Assembly: GCF_011683955.1 (NCBI RefSeq)
Contig: NZ_JAAQPI010000021.1
Coordinates: forward strand, 1 to 64,000
Source of the DNA: Pseudomaricurvus alkylphenolicus
Lineage (GTDB): Bacteria > Pseudomonadota > Gammaproteobacteria > Pseudomonadales > Cellvibrionaceae
Direction of reading: 5' to 3'
Length of the DNA stretch: 64,000 nt
Positions 50,943-60,904 of this stretch are shown here, one piece after another. Every line of letters starts with the position of its first letter. Position 1 is the first letter of the stretch. The notes beneath the pieces are model-generated. The model saw only the letters and a list, made by a program, of their open reading frames with translations, was not told where the DNA came from and did no database searches. A program made the translations under genes and the position numbers.

Positions 50943-52985
50943 TTAACGGTGATTTTCCAGCCCGTATTTTTTCATTTTCTGATACAGAGTGCTCTTGGCG
51001 ATGCCGAGGGTTTTCGCCGTTTGAGTCATATTTCCACCGCATTGTTGAATCGCGGCTTCAATGGCTTGTTGTTCAGCGGTATCGAGACTGTAGGGCATGT
51101 GTGCGGTATGGTTTGGCTGGCAGTCAGTCGTCAGAATGTCTTCGCCGGGTTGGTAGCCATCGGGCAAATCATCGACGCTAAGGGTTTCGTTTTGCGACAT
51201 AAAACACATGCATTCAACAACGTTGACGAGTTCGCGAATATTACCGGGCCACTCCCTGTTTTTGAGAGCCGCTAACAGAGCGGGCGAAAAGGTTCTTGGG
51301 GCGATTGAATTGGAGGCCTGGGTTCTCTCCAGTACCAGCCGGGCGATGCTCTCGATATCCTCTTTACGGCTAGACAACGGATCGAGGCCAATGGACACGG
51401 TGGATAACCGGAAGAACAAATCTTTGCGGAACCGTCCTTCGGCAACGTCTTTTCTCAAATCGCTGTTGGTCGCCGATATCAGCCGGAACTGGACAGGGAT
51501 GGGCTTAACATCGCCTACGCGGTAAATCTTTCGTTCCTGCAGGACACGCAGGAAAATGGGTTGCAGCTCCAGCGGCATTTCACCGATTTCATCGAGAAAC
51601 AATGTGCCTCCGTTGGCGGCCTCGATTTTTCCCATCATGCCGCCTTTTTTGGCGCCCGTGAAAGCGCCCTCTACATGGCCGAACAATTCGCCGTTCAAGA
51701 GGTCCTTGGTGAAGGCGCCGCAATTGAGGTCAATAAAGGGGCCGTCGGCGTAGTGGCTGGTTTCGTGAATGGCCCGGGCAAACACTTCTTTGCCGACGCC
51801 GGTTTCACCCAGGATCAGAACTGGTAAGGGTGTAACGGCGGCTTTACGGGCTTTGTCAGTGCTGGCTTTGAACGAGGCGCTGGTGCCGCAGATTTCCCGG
51901 AACGGATCAGCGTTAGGTCGGAGCGTTGAAGGTGTGACTTCAGGTTTTACGGGCGCCTGTCGAGTCCTGCGTTGTTGAGGGGGTACGTGGATCTGGAAGC
52001 CGATAATCTGGTCTCCGTAGTGAATGGGTTCAACCCAATCGTCCGAGATCCAAAGCCCGTCATCATGAGGATAGGGGATCTGCGCTCCACCAAATCGCTC
52101 CAGGGATAATCGGCTTCGAACCATGGGGTCGTACTCGATGTCGAGCGTGTTAAGCACGGAACTGGCATTTTGAGAACAATCGATCAAGCGGCCGTGCCGG
52201 TCCAACAGAAGATTGCCGGAACTGCGCTTTCGGTTGGGCTGGCGGTTGGGGAGCGCCCCCCAATGTTGCTGTACGATATGTTGCTGCACCAAATGCCATT
52301 CTTCGCTGGTTTTTTGAGCCAGGCCGGCCTGGATTTCACTGGCCCAGGCAACGATGAGCGGAACATGAAACTTATCAAAAATATTGGACAAGCCCGAGAC
52401 ATCAATCACGCCGATCATCTGATGGTCATAGGGGTCGGAGATAATACCAGCGGTACAGGTCCAAGGTTTAAAACCCTGGCAGTAGTGCTCTTCGCCGTGC
52501 ACCTGTGTGGGTCTTCGAGTGGCCATTGCCGTGCCTACCGCGTTGGATCCGGACACGGTTTCCTTCCAGCCGCCACCCGGTACCAGGCCAATCCCCCGCG
52601 CATCTTCAATGGTTCTTGGGTCCCCAACCACCTCCAGGTTGACGCCTTGGTAATCGGTTACAAACAGAATGGTTTCCAAGTCCCGCAAAAACATTTTTGC
52701 CTGTTGAAGCACGGGGCGAGCACATTCCATCAAAACATTATTTCTTTGGCGTAAGGTGTAGAGGGCGCCCTCCGCCGCTAACAGGGGAGCGGATTTCTGT
52801 TCCGGATTGACGCCTTGGGTCAGGCAACGCTCCCAGGAATTCACAATAAGATCGCGTACTGGAAGGTCATGAGCATCACCGCCGGAGCAAAGAAACTTAT
52901 CCCATGCGTGATCAATGTCTTTCTGTTTATAGAAAGTGGGGTCTTGATTTGATGGTCGGGGTCGGTGGGTTTTCAATGTGGTCAC
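50943..52985 (-). CDS. sigma-54-dependent activator, AcoR-like
   Basis: The 680-residue protein has a GAF-type sensor part (about 60-250), a PAS-like part (about 255-330), and an AAA+ domain with Walker A GETGVGKEVFA, the sigma-54 loop GAFTGAKKGG and GGTLFLDEIGEMPLELQ. A Fis-type helix-turn-helix (NMTQTAKTLGIAKSTLYQKM) ends it. AcoR-type proteins sense small carbonyl or diol compounds and activate genes for their use. Two sigma-54 promoters with a shared upstream element lie at 49971 and 53390, on either side of this gene. Confidence 0.94.
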   Translation of the reverse strand: MTTLKTHRPRPSNQDPTFYKQKDIDHAWDKFLCSGGDAHDLPVRDLIVNSWERCLTQGVNPEQKSAPLLAAEGALYTLRQRNNVLMECARPVLQQAKMFLRDLETILFVTDYQGVNLEVVGDPRTIEDARGIGLVPGGGWKETVSGSNAVGTAMATRRPTQVHGEEHYCQGFKPWTCTAGIISDPYDHQMIGVIDVSGLSNIFDKFHVPLIVAWASEIQAGLAQKTSEEWHLVQQHIVQQHWGALPNRQPNRKRSSGNLLLDRHGRLIDCSQNASSVLNTLDIEYDPMVRSRLSLERFGGAQIPYPHDDGLWISDDWVEPIHYGDQIIGFQIHVPPQQRRTRQAPVKPEVTPSTLRPNADPFREICGTSASFKASTDKARKAAVTPLPVLILGETGVGKEVFARAIHETSHYADGPFIDLNCGAFTKDLLNGELFGHVEGAFTGAKKGGMMGKIEAANGGTLFLDEIGEMPLELQPIFLRVLQERKIYRVGDVKPIPVQFRLISATNSDLRKDVAEGRFRKDLFFRLSTVSIGLDPLSSRKEDIESIARLVLERTQASNSIAPRTFSPALLAALKNREWPGNIRELVNVVECMCFMSQNETLSVDDLPDGYQPGEDILTTDCQPNHTAHMPYSLDTAEQQAIEAAIQQCGGNMTQTAKTLGIAKSTLYQKMKKYGLENHR

Positions 52986-53252
52986 CCTCTCCTTGCCTGT
53001 ATTCCCAATACCCGTTTTTACGATATCAACTGAACACAGTATCCATCGGGCATAATTTTGTTTAGTTATACAAGTTCACAATTTTTATGAGTATTTTATA
53101 TAGTTATTTTGACTCTCTCTTATTTCATCGATCTACCAACACGCGTTCATAAGCCGCTGTCGATAAACAAAAATCATGTTAGCAGGTGCCATCTTTGTTC
53201 ACAACAGACGTGGTTTCCCATCTACTTTTCGCTAACTCCCGCTTTTACCTGG

Positions 53253-53304
53253 GTTCGATTCAGGGTCGTTCGATCCTGAGGCCAAAGCGTTCGATTATCG
53301 GACG
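53253..53304. promoter_or_regulatory. three GTTCGAT boxes and GATTATCGGACG (copy 2)
   Basis: GTTCGAT occurs at 53253, 53268 and 53289; the last runs into GATTATCGGACG at 53293-53304, the same 12-mer as at 49884. Distance to the -24 box at 53390 is 97 bp, one helical turn more than at the other locus. Confidence 0.6.
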
Positions 53305-53389
53305 GTTCTGATCACTCCGCTTTTTCTCTACTTTTTTAAATCCATTAAAAATCAGCCAGTTATAGGTTCCATGAGAAGGTTTCCCTGTC

Positions 53390-53404
53390 TGGCACAGTTG
53401 TTGC
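53390..53404 (+). promoter_or_regulatory. sigma-54 promoter of the DUF1302 operon
   Basis: TGGCACAGTTGTTGC: -24 TGGCAC, -12 TTGC with exact spacing. It is 50 bp before the DUF1302 start codon. Confidence 0.88.
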
Positions 53405-53453
53405 GAAACTCTGAGAGCACAGGTTTACCGATAACAAAAGAGAGAGTGTAAAG

Positions 53454-55094
53454 ATGAAAAATTATTGTAGCCAATGGATACGAAGGACAGGCTTCTGGAT
53501 ATGCCTGGGCGGTACGGCGTTTGCTGAATCGGTCTCGGCCAGCCCCGGAGACTATGGCATCGAGATTGACGAGATCAGTAATTTCAGCATGAACCTGAGT
53601 GGCTATCTCCGAACCACTGTGGGTGTCAGCCTTGAGGATCACGACGAAACACGATCCGATGACAAGGGCGAGATATCCATGGCCAGGGGGTCGCTGTATC
53701 TGGATCTCGATGTCTATACCGGTCCCTTGGTCTGGAAGGCCGTCGGTCGTCTGGATAAGGAGATGCAGACGGATTACCTGGACGATCTCGAAGCCTTAAC
53801 CCGGCTTCAATCGCCGGGAGGCAATACCAGCACCCAAGACTACATGGACCAATACGACACCGACGACCTTGAGGATTTCCTGCGTGAATTCTATGTGGAT
53901 TTTACGCTGTTTGATCGCTTGGACGTGCGGCTGGGTAAACAGCAGTTGGTGTGGGGCGAGAGTGATTTCTTCCAGGCGTTGGATCTGGTTCACGGGTTTG
54001 ATTATCGCTGGCGGCTGTTTTTCGAAAACAACGAGGAGTGGCGCAAGCCGCTCATTCTCGCCAATTTTAATTTAGACGTACCGGCATTGAACGGTAACCT
54101 CAATTTTTATGTGCGCCCAGGTTGGGATCGCGATGAGGATATGGGCAGCAACTACAACATTGAAGGCGGTCGCTGGATTCCGCATCCCTATCGCGGTGTG
54201 GACTTTACCGCATTTACCAACGCCTACCAGACCGGCCACAAGAGTGGTGATTGGGATGATGAAACCTATGGTATCCGCTGGAACGGTATCGCCGGATCTA
54301 TCGGCTATTCACTGGCGTATCTCAAAACCTTTAATCCGCAACCGATGATGAATCCCACCTCCAGCACGGCCATATCCGGTCTGTTTGGTGTTACCGCGTC
54401 GGCACCCTGGGGTGAAGAGCCGGACAATCAGGTGTTGGGCGACTGGATCTACCCGGAAATTGATGTCTTTGGATTCACCATCAATGGTTACTCCGCATCC
54501 ATGGATTCAACCTTGAGTGCTGAGATCGCCTATATCCCCAACAAACCCTTTAATTATGGTCAGCTACAGTCGTCACTGCCCGGGTGGGGCGGTATCAAGG
54601 AGAAAGATACGGTGGTGACCATGTTGCGTCTCGACAAGGAATTGAAGTTGATGAATCTGCTTGGCACCAACCGACCTTCGCTCTCCAGCATTCAACTGTT
54701 TGATACCTGGATTACCGGTTACGACGAGGATGATGAGATTGTGGAGTTCGCCTCCTTCGGCGCCAGGAAGAAGGAACACACCACGTATCTGACTCTGTTT
54801 ACGCTGCTGAACTTTAAGCGCGATACCATCAACCCCTCCTTTGTGGTCGGAGCGGACTTGAGCAACGGTGGTGGTTTTGCTATCCCGGCAGTTGAGTTTG
54901 TGATCGGCGATAAGTGGCGCTTTAAAGTGGAAGCCGATTTGTGGTGGAACGATGGTGACAAGAAGAAACCCTCGGCCACGGCCGCTAACGGCGCGCACTT
55001 GAACCCGTTAGGCGTTAACGAAAACAGCGCGTCACTGTTTGACTGGTTTGCAGATGATAATCAGTTGGTCTTCAAGCTCACCAGACAATTCTAA
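53454..55094 (+). CDS. DUF1302 outer membrane protein
   Basis: The 546-residue protein starts with a signal peptide (about 1-31, ending SVSASPG) and then MNLSGYLRTTVGVSLEDHDE, followed by beta strands with alternating hydrophobic residues to a C-terminal Phe (KLTRQF). This is typical of DUF1302 barrels (about 500-600 residues). It probably forms an outer-membrane channel for a lipophilic compound. It is the first gene of an operon with DUF1329 and is driven by a sigma-54 promoter. Confidence 0.9.
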   Translation: MKNYCSQWIRRTGFWICLGGTAFAESVSASPGDYGIEIDEISNFSMNLSGYLRTTVGVSLEDHDETRSDDKGEISMARGSLYLDLDVYTGPLVWKAVGRLDKEMQTDYLDDLEALTRLQSPGGNTSTQDYMDQYDTDDLEDFLREFYVDFTLFDRLDVRLGKQQLVWGESDFFQALDLVHGFDYRWRLFFENNEEWRKPLILANFNLDVPALNGNLNFYVRPGWDRDEDMGSNYNIEGGRWIPHPYRGVDFTAFTNAYQTGHKSGDWDDETYGIRWNGIAGSIGYSLAYLKTFNPQPMMNPTSSTAISGLFGVTASAPWGEEPDNQVLGDWIYPEIDVFGFTINGYSASMDSTLSAEIAYIPNKPFNYGQLQSSLPGWGGIKEKDTVVTMLRLDKELKLMNLLGTNRPSLSSIQLFDTWITGYDEDDEIVEFASFGARKKEHTTYLTLFTLLNFKRDTINPSFVVGADLSNGGGFAIPAVEFVIGDKWRFKVEADLWWNDGDKKKPSATAANGAHLNPLGVNENSASLFDWFADDNQLVFKLTRQF

Positions 55095-55111
55095 TTTGCG
55101 AGGAACAGAAT

Positions 55112-56392
55112 ATGTATAAGCAATTATTGGTGTCATCCGTAGTTTCCCTGGGGCTGTTCTTAGGCGGTGTCAGCGCTGCACAGTCAGCCGAGGAGCTGGC
55201 CGCCGGCACTGTAATCAGCAAAGCCAACTTCGATGACGTTAAAGACAAGTTGTTCGAAGGCAAGCGTGTCGGCGATATGATTCCGGAGCGTCTGGAATGG
55301 ATGATTCGCGAACGCGAACTGACCATGAAGATTCGCCACTCGGAGAAAATCGAGATGGACGAAAAATACATGCAGGCAACCCAGGAGGGTAAGGGCAAAG
55401 TCAAGTTTGATCCCACGACCCGCCAGGTTTCGGGTTGGACCGCCGGCATGTTCTTTGATCCCCAGGACATCGACGTTAACGACCCCCATGCGGGCGACAA
55501 AATCATCTGGAACCTGCGCGGGCCCACCTACGGCGCCACCATGGATTTGCGCAATATTTCTTTTGTGTTTATCGACGGCAACAAAGGCGTCGAGCGCATT
55601 CAGCGTTGGTGGTCTCGGCGCTATTATATGGAAGGTCGCCTGGATGGCGGTCCAGTACAAGAGGGCGATGGCAGCGTCATGCAAAAGACCATTCTCGTGG
55701 CCACCAGCCCCCAGGACATTAAAGGCCTCGGCACCTATTCGGTTCGCTACAACGACCCCAGTGCCGCCAAGCCGGACGATACCTGGGCGTATCTGAAATC
55801 CGTGCGTCGCGCACGTCGCCTGACCGGTAGCGCCTGGATGGACCCAATTGGGGGTACGGTACAACTCTACGACGACTGGGACATCTGGGACGCGGTGCCG
55901 ACCAAATACAAGTCCACCAAGTTGATTGGCAAGCGCTGGGTATTCGCCATCGCACACAGCCCTGAAGTAAGCGTCGACCTTTCCAAAAAGGGCACTAAGG
56001 AAGAGTTTCCCAGCGTCGGTTTGAGCGAAGCGCCTTATTACTACCCGGCCAAGCATATCGAGTGGGAGCCCCGCGAGGTGTTTGTGGTGGAAGGCACTCC
56101 GCCCGATGGTCATCCGTACAGCAAGAAGATTGTCTATATGGAGAAGGATTGGCCGCGCCCCTACCTGGGAGAAGCCTACGACCGTAACGGCAAATTCTGG
56201 AAGTTCTTTATCTTCCAAAACCGTCCGGATGTTGGTGAGGACGGTTACAAGGCGGTGATGCCGGTAGTGGGTCATGTTATTGACTACAAGGCTAACTTCT
56301 CGACCACTTGGTCTTCAAACATGAAGTCGAATCCAAAAGGGGTTGAAGCTGACGATGTCACGCTCAAACAGTTGGTCAAAATTGCCCGCTAA
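55112..56392 (+). CDS. DUF1329 periplasmic protein
   Basis: The 426-residue protein has a signal peptide (about 1-28, cut after AQSA) and a LolA-like fold with the usual DUF1329 pieces: GDMIPERLEWMIRE, WRRYYMEGRLDG-type RWWSRRYYMEGRL, and EREVFVVEG-like PREVFVVEGTPPD. It lies 17 bp after the DUF1302 gene; the two nearly always travel together. A carrier of lipids or similar compounds between membranes is the best guess. Confidence 0.9.
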   Translation: MYKQLLVSSVVSLGLFLGGVSAAQSAEELAAGTVISKANFDDVKDKLFEGKRVGDMIPERLEWMIRERELTMKIRHSEKIEMDEKYMQATQEGKGKVKFDPTTRQVSGWTAGMFFDPQDIDVNDPHAGDKIIWNLRGPTYGATMDLRNISFVFIDGNKGVERIQRWWSRRYYMEGRLDGGPVQEGDGSVMQKTILVATSPQDIKGLGTYSVRYNDPSAAKPDDTWAYLKSVRRARRLTGSAWMDPIGGTVQLYDDWDIWDAVPTKYKSTKLIGKRWVFAIAHSPEVSVDLSKKGTKEEFPSVGLSEAPYYYPAKHIEWEPREVFVVEGTPPDGHPYSKKIVYMEKDWPRPYLGEAYDRNGKFWKFFIFQNRPDVGEDGYKAVMPVVGHVIDYKANFSTTWSSNMKSNPKGVEADDVTLKQLVKIAR

Positions 56393-56434
56393 CTGACAAC
56401 GGTTTTCCATAGGTCCTCTCCTTCTATGGTTCAC

Positions 56435-56476
56435 AGCTGCCAGAAGTCTCTGCACGTTTCTCTGGCAGCTCTTTTT
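56435..56476 (+). terminator. intrinsic terminator after the DUF1329 gene
   Basis: Perfect 10-bp stem AGCTGCCAGA / TCTGGCAGCT (56435-56444 and 56461-56470) with a 16-base loop, then CTTTTT. Confidence 0.85.
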
Positions 56477-56672
56477 AGGGAGAACATTGACTGAATGAAG
56501 CTTCCGAAACCTGTCGCCGCTCAGAGCGGGTTGCTACGCATCGCTCCCCATCCGTAGCAGCGGGCTCAGACCGCGACAAAGATTGGGCTTTGACCTAAGT
56601 AAAAGCCATTCAACAGAAAATAGTGAACACAAATCAAAAAACGCAGCGAGTAAGAGAGCGTTGGTGGTACAT

Positions 56673-57755
56673 ATGAGCATAGCGGAAAAAGCACCTGATG
56701 ATGTTTTGGTGTCGGAACATCTGAGCAACCATAAATCGACAGGTAAAAAAGCAACATCACTACTTTTGTCATTCGTGCCCTGGAGCATTGTGGCCGGGCT
56801 GCTGTGGGCCGGCATTTTCGTCAAACCCAGCGCACAGGTGGAGACGGTTGTGCCTCCACCGATTGATAAAAGAGACAAGATCTATGGCGTATCGACGATA
56901 GCGACGGACTTAATCTGGCTGGCTGGCAACTACGGGAAAATACTTCGTTCAGATGATGGCGGGAGTAGCTGGGTTCGTCAGATCACGGATACCCGTAAAC
57001 ATCTTCAGGATATCTCCGCCTGGGATAGCCAGCGGGCGGTTGCCGTTGGCAATGGTGGGATTGTGTTGGTGACCGAGGACGGTGGCAATAGCTGGTCTGA
57101 GATCGAGGTGCCCAAGTCGGAGATCGCCAACAAATTGATTCGCGTGCACGCCTATGAGGGCGGGGAAGCCTGGGCCGTAGGTGAAGTGGGGATGATTCTT
57201 AGTACCACAGACTACGGCAAAACCTGGAGGCGAATGCGCGAAGAAGAAGACATCATCATGAATGACCTGATCAAGTTGGGCGACCGTCGGATATTCGTGG
57301 TGGGTGAATACGGCCGCATGTTCCGTAGCGACGATAACGGCAAAACCTGGCAGGATTTTGACACCGATAGCCAGAGCAGTTTGACGGCCATCGATTTCCG
57401 TACGCGGCAACACGGTGTCATCGTCGGTCTTGACGGCGTCATATTAACCACCACCGATGCGGGTCAATCCTGGCGGTTAACCGAAAGTAAAGACTCAGGT
57501 AACACAGAACATTTGATGGACGTGCAGTGGTCGGGTGATATCAACCGATGGATTTCGGTGGGTAACAAGGGTAAGTGGATGACCTTTTCCAGTGAATTGA
57601 ATGCGTATGAGGCGGGGAATTTGTCGAAAACCGATTTGTCTTCCCATACGGAGCTGGCGCTGGTGCAAGGGGGGATGATCGCGGTGGGTGCCAACGTCGG
57701 CTACTTGGACTTCAAGACCGACGAATTTACAACCTTGGGCAATGACCGCCAATAA
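56673..57755 (+). CDS. YCF48/BNR-repeat protein
   Basis: Start at ATG 56673 (MSIAEKAPDDV); the frame opens at 56583 with TTG but lacks a ribosome site. The 360-residue protein has a membrane helix (about 35-53) and then five to six repeats of the photosystem-II-stability type, with SDDGGSSW, TEDGGNSW, STTDYGKTW, SDDNGKTW and TTDAGQSW, about 45 residues apart. This makes a periplasmic beta-propeller. Such genes accompany the DUF1302, DUF1329 and MMPL genes and likely serve the same transport. Confidence 0.88.
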   Translation: MSIAEKAPDDVLVSEHLSNHKSTGKKATSLLLSFVPWSIVAGLLWAGIFVKPSAQVETVVPPPIDKRDKIYGVSTIATDLIWLAGNYGKILRSDDGGSSWVRQITDTRKHLQDISAWDSQRAVAVGNGGIVLVTEDGGNSWSEIEVPKSEIANKLIRVHAYEGGEAWAVGEVGMILSTTDYGKTWRRMREEEDIIMNDLIKLGDRRIFVVGEYGRMFRSDDNGKTWQDFDTDSQSSLTAIDFRTRQHGVIVGLDGVILTTTDAGQSWRLTESKDSGNTEHLMDVQWSGDINRWISVGNKGKWMTFSSELNAYEAGNLSKTDLSSHTELALVQGGMIAVGANVGYLDFKTDEFTTLGNDRQ

Positions 57756-57782
57756 ACAGCAAATTCCACAAAGGTTTCCACG

Positions 57783-60170
57783 ATGATAGTCAAATTTGCA
57801 CGCCTCTGCGTGAGGTATAGAAAAATTGCGTTAACATTGGTGCTGGCGGTTACCGCCATGATGTCATTCTTTGCCCAGCGTATTGAGGTCAAGACGGTAT
57901 TTGAGGATTTACAGCCAGCGTCCCACCCCTACATACAAACCCACGAGCGGTTTAAACAGACCTTCGGCGGCACCAATATCGTTACCTTTATGATTGAGGC
58001 CAAAGAGGGCGACATCTTTCAGATGCCGGTGCTGGAGAAAATCCAGAAAATCACTCAGGGCCTGCTGAAAATCGATGCCATCAATGAGTTTCAGATCTAC
58101 TCCATCGCAGGGAAGAAACTCAAGGAAGTGCGAGCCTCCACGGAAGGTATCGAAAGCCGCCCCTATATGTGGCCGAACTTGCCCAAAAATGCCGAAGAAA
58201 TTGAGGCGCTGAAACAAGCGGTATTGCGCAACCCCCTCGTCTATGGCCCCTACGTCTCGGAAGATTTGACGTCTACTCTGGTGACTGTGGATTTCTTTGA
58301 TGATCTGCTGGATTACAACCTGGCCTATGAACAGGCTTATAACCTGATTGAACAGGTGCAAGACGACTCGGTTGAGATTCGACTGGTGGGTAATCCGATC
58401 CTTTACGGTTGGGTGAATCACTTCTTGCCGGAAACGGTCAATCTGGTCCTGGCTGCACTCGCCATCTTTCTTCTCCTTCTGTTTGTGATGAACAGAACCT
58501 GGAGGGGGACGCTGCTGCCGTTAATATCCGGTGCCATCAGCGCCATTTGGGCACTGGGTGTGGCTAAAATGTGCGGTATTCACTTCGATCCGCTGGTGGT
58601 GGTAATCGCCATGCTGATTACGGCCCGGGCCGTTTCACACTCGGTACAGATGATTACCCGTTTCCACGAAGAAATCGATAAATTCGATGGGCAGCGGAAG
58701 GTGTGTTCGAAGGTGGCTGCACGCAGAACCCTGGCGGGTCTTCTCCGGCCCGGACTATTGGGAATCGCCACCGATGCCGGTTGCGTGGCGGTGGTGGCAA
58801 TCAGTCCTATTCCGCTGCTGCAAAAACTGGTGGTGCTCGCGGTGGTCTGGGTCTCCACCGTGGCAGTCAGCTCGGTAATCCTGACGCCGGTGATGTTGTC
58901 GTGGATTAAAAAGCCGAGATCCTATGCGCATGGGTTGAATTTGGATTTACTGCTGATTCGACCTTTCCTCAATATTTGCGTCAGCGTTGTCGCCACTCGA
59001 GTACGTTACCTGGTTGTGGGTGTTGCGGTTTTGCTGTTCCTGGTGTGCGGGTACTACTCCTTGCAATTGAAAGTGGGTGACGCCAACCCCGGCTCTCCCA
59101 TTCTGTGGACCGATGCTCGTTACAATCAGGATTCGGCGGCCATCAACCGACAATTTCCTGGAGCGGATCGTATGTTTGTGGTGGTGGGCGGTGAACGCAG
59201 TAACCAGGCAAAGGATGTGGAAGTACTGGATACCATGCTGCGGTTCCAGCGCTATATGGAAGCTCAAAAGGAAATCGGAGGCACGTTGTCTATCGCCGAT
59301 ATCTTACCGGCCGTGAATATGACGCTTCGCGAGGGTAACTCCCGCTATTCGGAACTGGGTGAAAACAGCCTGGTCAACGGCGAACTGATGTATATGTTTG
59401 AGAACGCCGCCGAACCAGGGGATCTGGACCGATTTGTGGATGTGGACCGCAGCAACGCGGCGGTGACATTGTTCTTCGGTGATCGCCAGGGCAAAACCAT
59501 TCGTACCGCGATAGCCCGGATTAATCAGTTTATTGAAGAGAATCCAGAGGTCCAGCAAGCGAAGATTCATTTGGCCGGCGGTGTGATTGGGGTTATTGCC
59601 GCCGTGAATGAGGTGATCCTGTCCGGTCAGATTCAGTCCATCGCTCTCGCGCTGTTTATCCTGGTGATCATGTGCATTGTGGTGTATCGCTCCAGTATCG
59701 CGGGCATGTTTTTTATGGTGCCTGTGGTATTGTCCAATCTCGTGACCTTTGCGTTTATGGCCTGGCAAAACATTGGCATGAACATCAATACGGTGCCGGT
59801 CGCCGCTTTGGGTATCGGCTTGGGTGTTGACTATGCCCTGTACATCTGCGACCGCATCAAGAGCGAGCACCAATTGGGTAAATCCCCGCTGGAGGCAATC
59901 TCCATCTCCCTGCATTGCGCGGGCCGCGGTGTGTTGGTTACAGCCTTGGTACTGATTGCCAGCGTGTATGTATGGTTATTCTCTTCGCTTCGTTTTCAGG
60001 CGGAAATGGGGATGTTGATTGGCCTGTGGCTAACGGTATCGGCACTCAGTGCCTTGTTCTTAATGCCGGCATTGGCCTATATCTTTAAACCTACATTCAT
60101 ATTCGGCAACACGCAACGGCGGCGGTCCACGGGGGAGAGCCCAGAGCTGATTGCTGGTGCAATGGCTTAA
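57783..60170 (+). CDS. MMPL/RND-family transporter
   Basis: The 795-residue protein has two halves each with a large periplasmic loop and about six membrane helices. The first helix is about 15-35, the first periplasmic loop about 38-220, helices follow to about 400, and the second loop is about 440-630. GIGLGVDYALYICDRI near 680 is the RND motif with the proton-path Asp. It resembles MMPL/HpnN-type lipid exporters more than drug pumps. It follows the propeller gene by 27 bp. Confidence 0.9.
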   Translation: MIVKFARLCVRYRKIALTLVLAVTAMMSFFAQRIEVKTVFEDLQPASHPYIQTHERFKQTFGGTNIVTFMIEAKEGDIFQMPVLEKIQKITQGLLKIDAINEFQIYSIAGKKLKEVRASTEGIESRPYMWPNLPKNAEEIEALKQAVLRNPLVYGPYVSEDLTSTLVTVDFFDDLLDYNLAYEQAYNLIEQVQDDSVEIRLVGNPILYGWVNHFLPETVNLVLAALAIFLLLLFVMNRTWRGTLLPLISGAISAIWALGVAKMCGIHFDPLVVVIAMLITARAVSHSVQMITRFHEEIDKFDGQRKVCSKVAARRTLAGLLRPGLLGIATDAGCVAVVAISPIPLLQKLVVLAVVWVSTVAVSSVILTPVMLSWIKKPRSYAHGLNLDLLLIRPFLNICVSVVATRVRYLVVGVAVLLFLVCGYYSLQLKVGDANPGSPILWTDARYNQDSAAINRQFPGADRMFVVVGGERSNQAKDVEVLDTMLRFQRYMEAQKEIGGTLSIADILPAVNMTLREGNSRYSELGENSLVNGELMYMFENAAEPGDLDRFVDVDRSNAAVTLFFGDRQGKTIRTAIARINQFIEENPEVQQAKIHLAGGVIGVIAAVNEVILSGQIQSIALALFILVIMCIVVYRSSIAGMFFMVPVVLSNLVTFAFMAWQNIGMNINTVPVAALGIGLGVDYALYICDRIKSEHQLGKSPLEAISISLHCAGRGVLVTALVLIASVYVWLFSSLRFQAEMGMLIGLWLTVSALSALFLMPALAYIFKPTFIFGNTQRRRSTGESPELIAGAMA

Positions 60171-60185
60171 CCTTGGCTAAGTCGT

Positions 60186-60893
60186 ATGTACAAATTTCGG
60201 GACGATGAGCATGTTGCCCTAAAAGACCTTCTGTTTGATGGGATGACCATCATGGCCGGAGGTTTTGGCCTCTGCGGCATTCAGGAGAATCTGATCAACG
60301 CCTTGTTTGTATCCGGGGTCTGTGACCTCACAGTCATTGCCAATAACTGTGGGGTCGATGACGTTGGTTTGGGAATATTGCTGCGCAGGCGACAAATCAA
60401 AAAAATGATCTGTTCCTATGTGGGTGAAAACAAAATCTTTGAACAGCAATACCTTAACGGGGAACTGGAAATAGAATTCAGTCCCCAGGGAACTCTGGCC
60501 GAACGGTGTCGCGCTGGCGGTGCCGGTATCGCCGCGTTCTATACCAAAACGGGGGTAGGCACGGTGATCGCCGACGGTAAAGAACACAAGGTCTTTGACG
60601 GAGAAACCTACATACTGGAGAGCGCGCTCAAAGCCGACCTGTCTCTGGTGAAGGCCTGGAAAGCGGACCTGGAAGGTAATCTGGTGTATCGAAAAACGGC
60701 CCGCAACTTTAATCCCGTTATGGCTACAGCCGGTAACGTCACGGTGGCGGAGGTGGAAGAGGTTGTCTCCATTGGGGAGTTGGAACCCGATGGCATCCAC
60801 ACGCCGGGTATCTATATTGACCGCATTATCGAAGGCAGAAGCAATCACAAACCGATTGAATTCATCACCACACGGAATTTTCCAGACCCTTGA
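60186..60893 (+). CDS. 3-oxoacid CoA-transferase, subunit A
   Basis: The 235-residue subunit has the alpha-subunit signatures: GMTIMAGGFGLCGIQENLINAL near the start and NCGVDDVGLGILL, then SYVGENKIFEQQYLNGELEIEFSPQGTLAERCRAGGAGIAAFYT. It forms a heterotetramer with subunit B, encoded in overlap, and moves CoA between succinyl-CoA and a 3-oxo acid. In this cluster it likely activates an acid from ketone breakdown. Confidence 0.93.
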   Translation: MYKFRDDEHVALKDLLFDGMTIMAGGFGLCGIQENLINALFVSGVCDLTVIANNCGVDDVGLGILLRRRQIKKMICSYVGENKIFEQQYLNGELEIEFSPQGTLAERCRAGGAGIAAFYTKTGVGTVIADGKEHKVFDGETYILESALKADLSLVKAWKADLEGNLVYRKTARNFNPVMATAGNVTVAEVEEVVSIGELEPDGIHTPGIYIDRIIEGRSNHKPIEFITTRNFPDP

Positions 60894-60904
60894 GGACAGA
60901 GACT

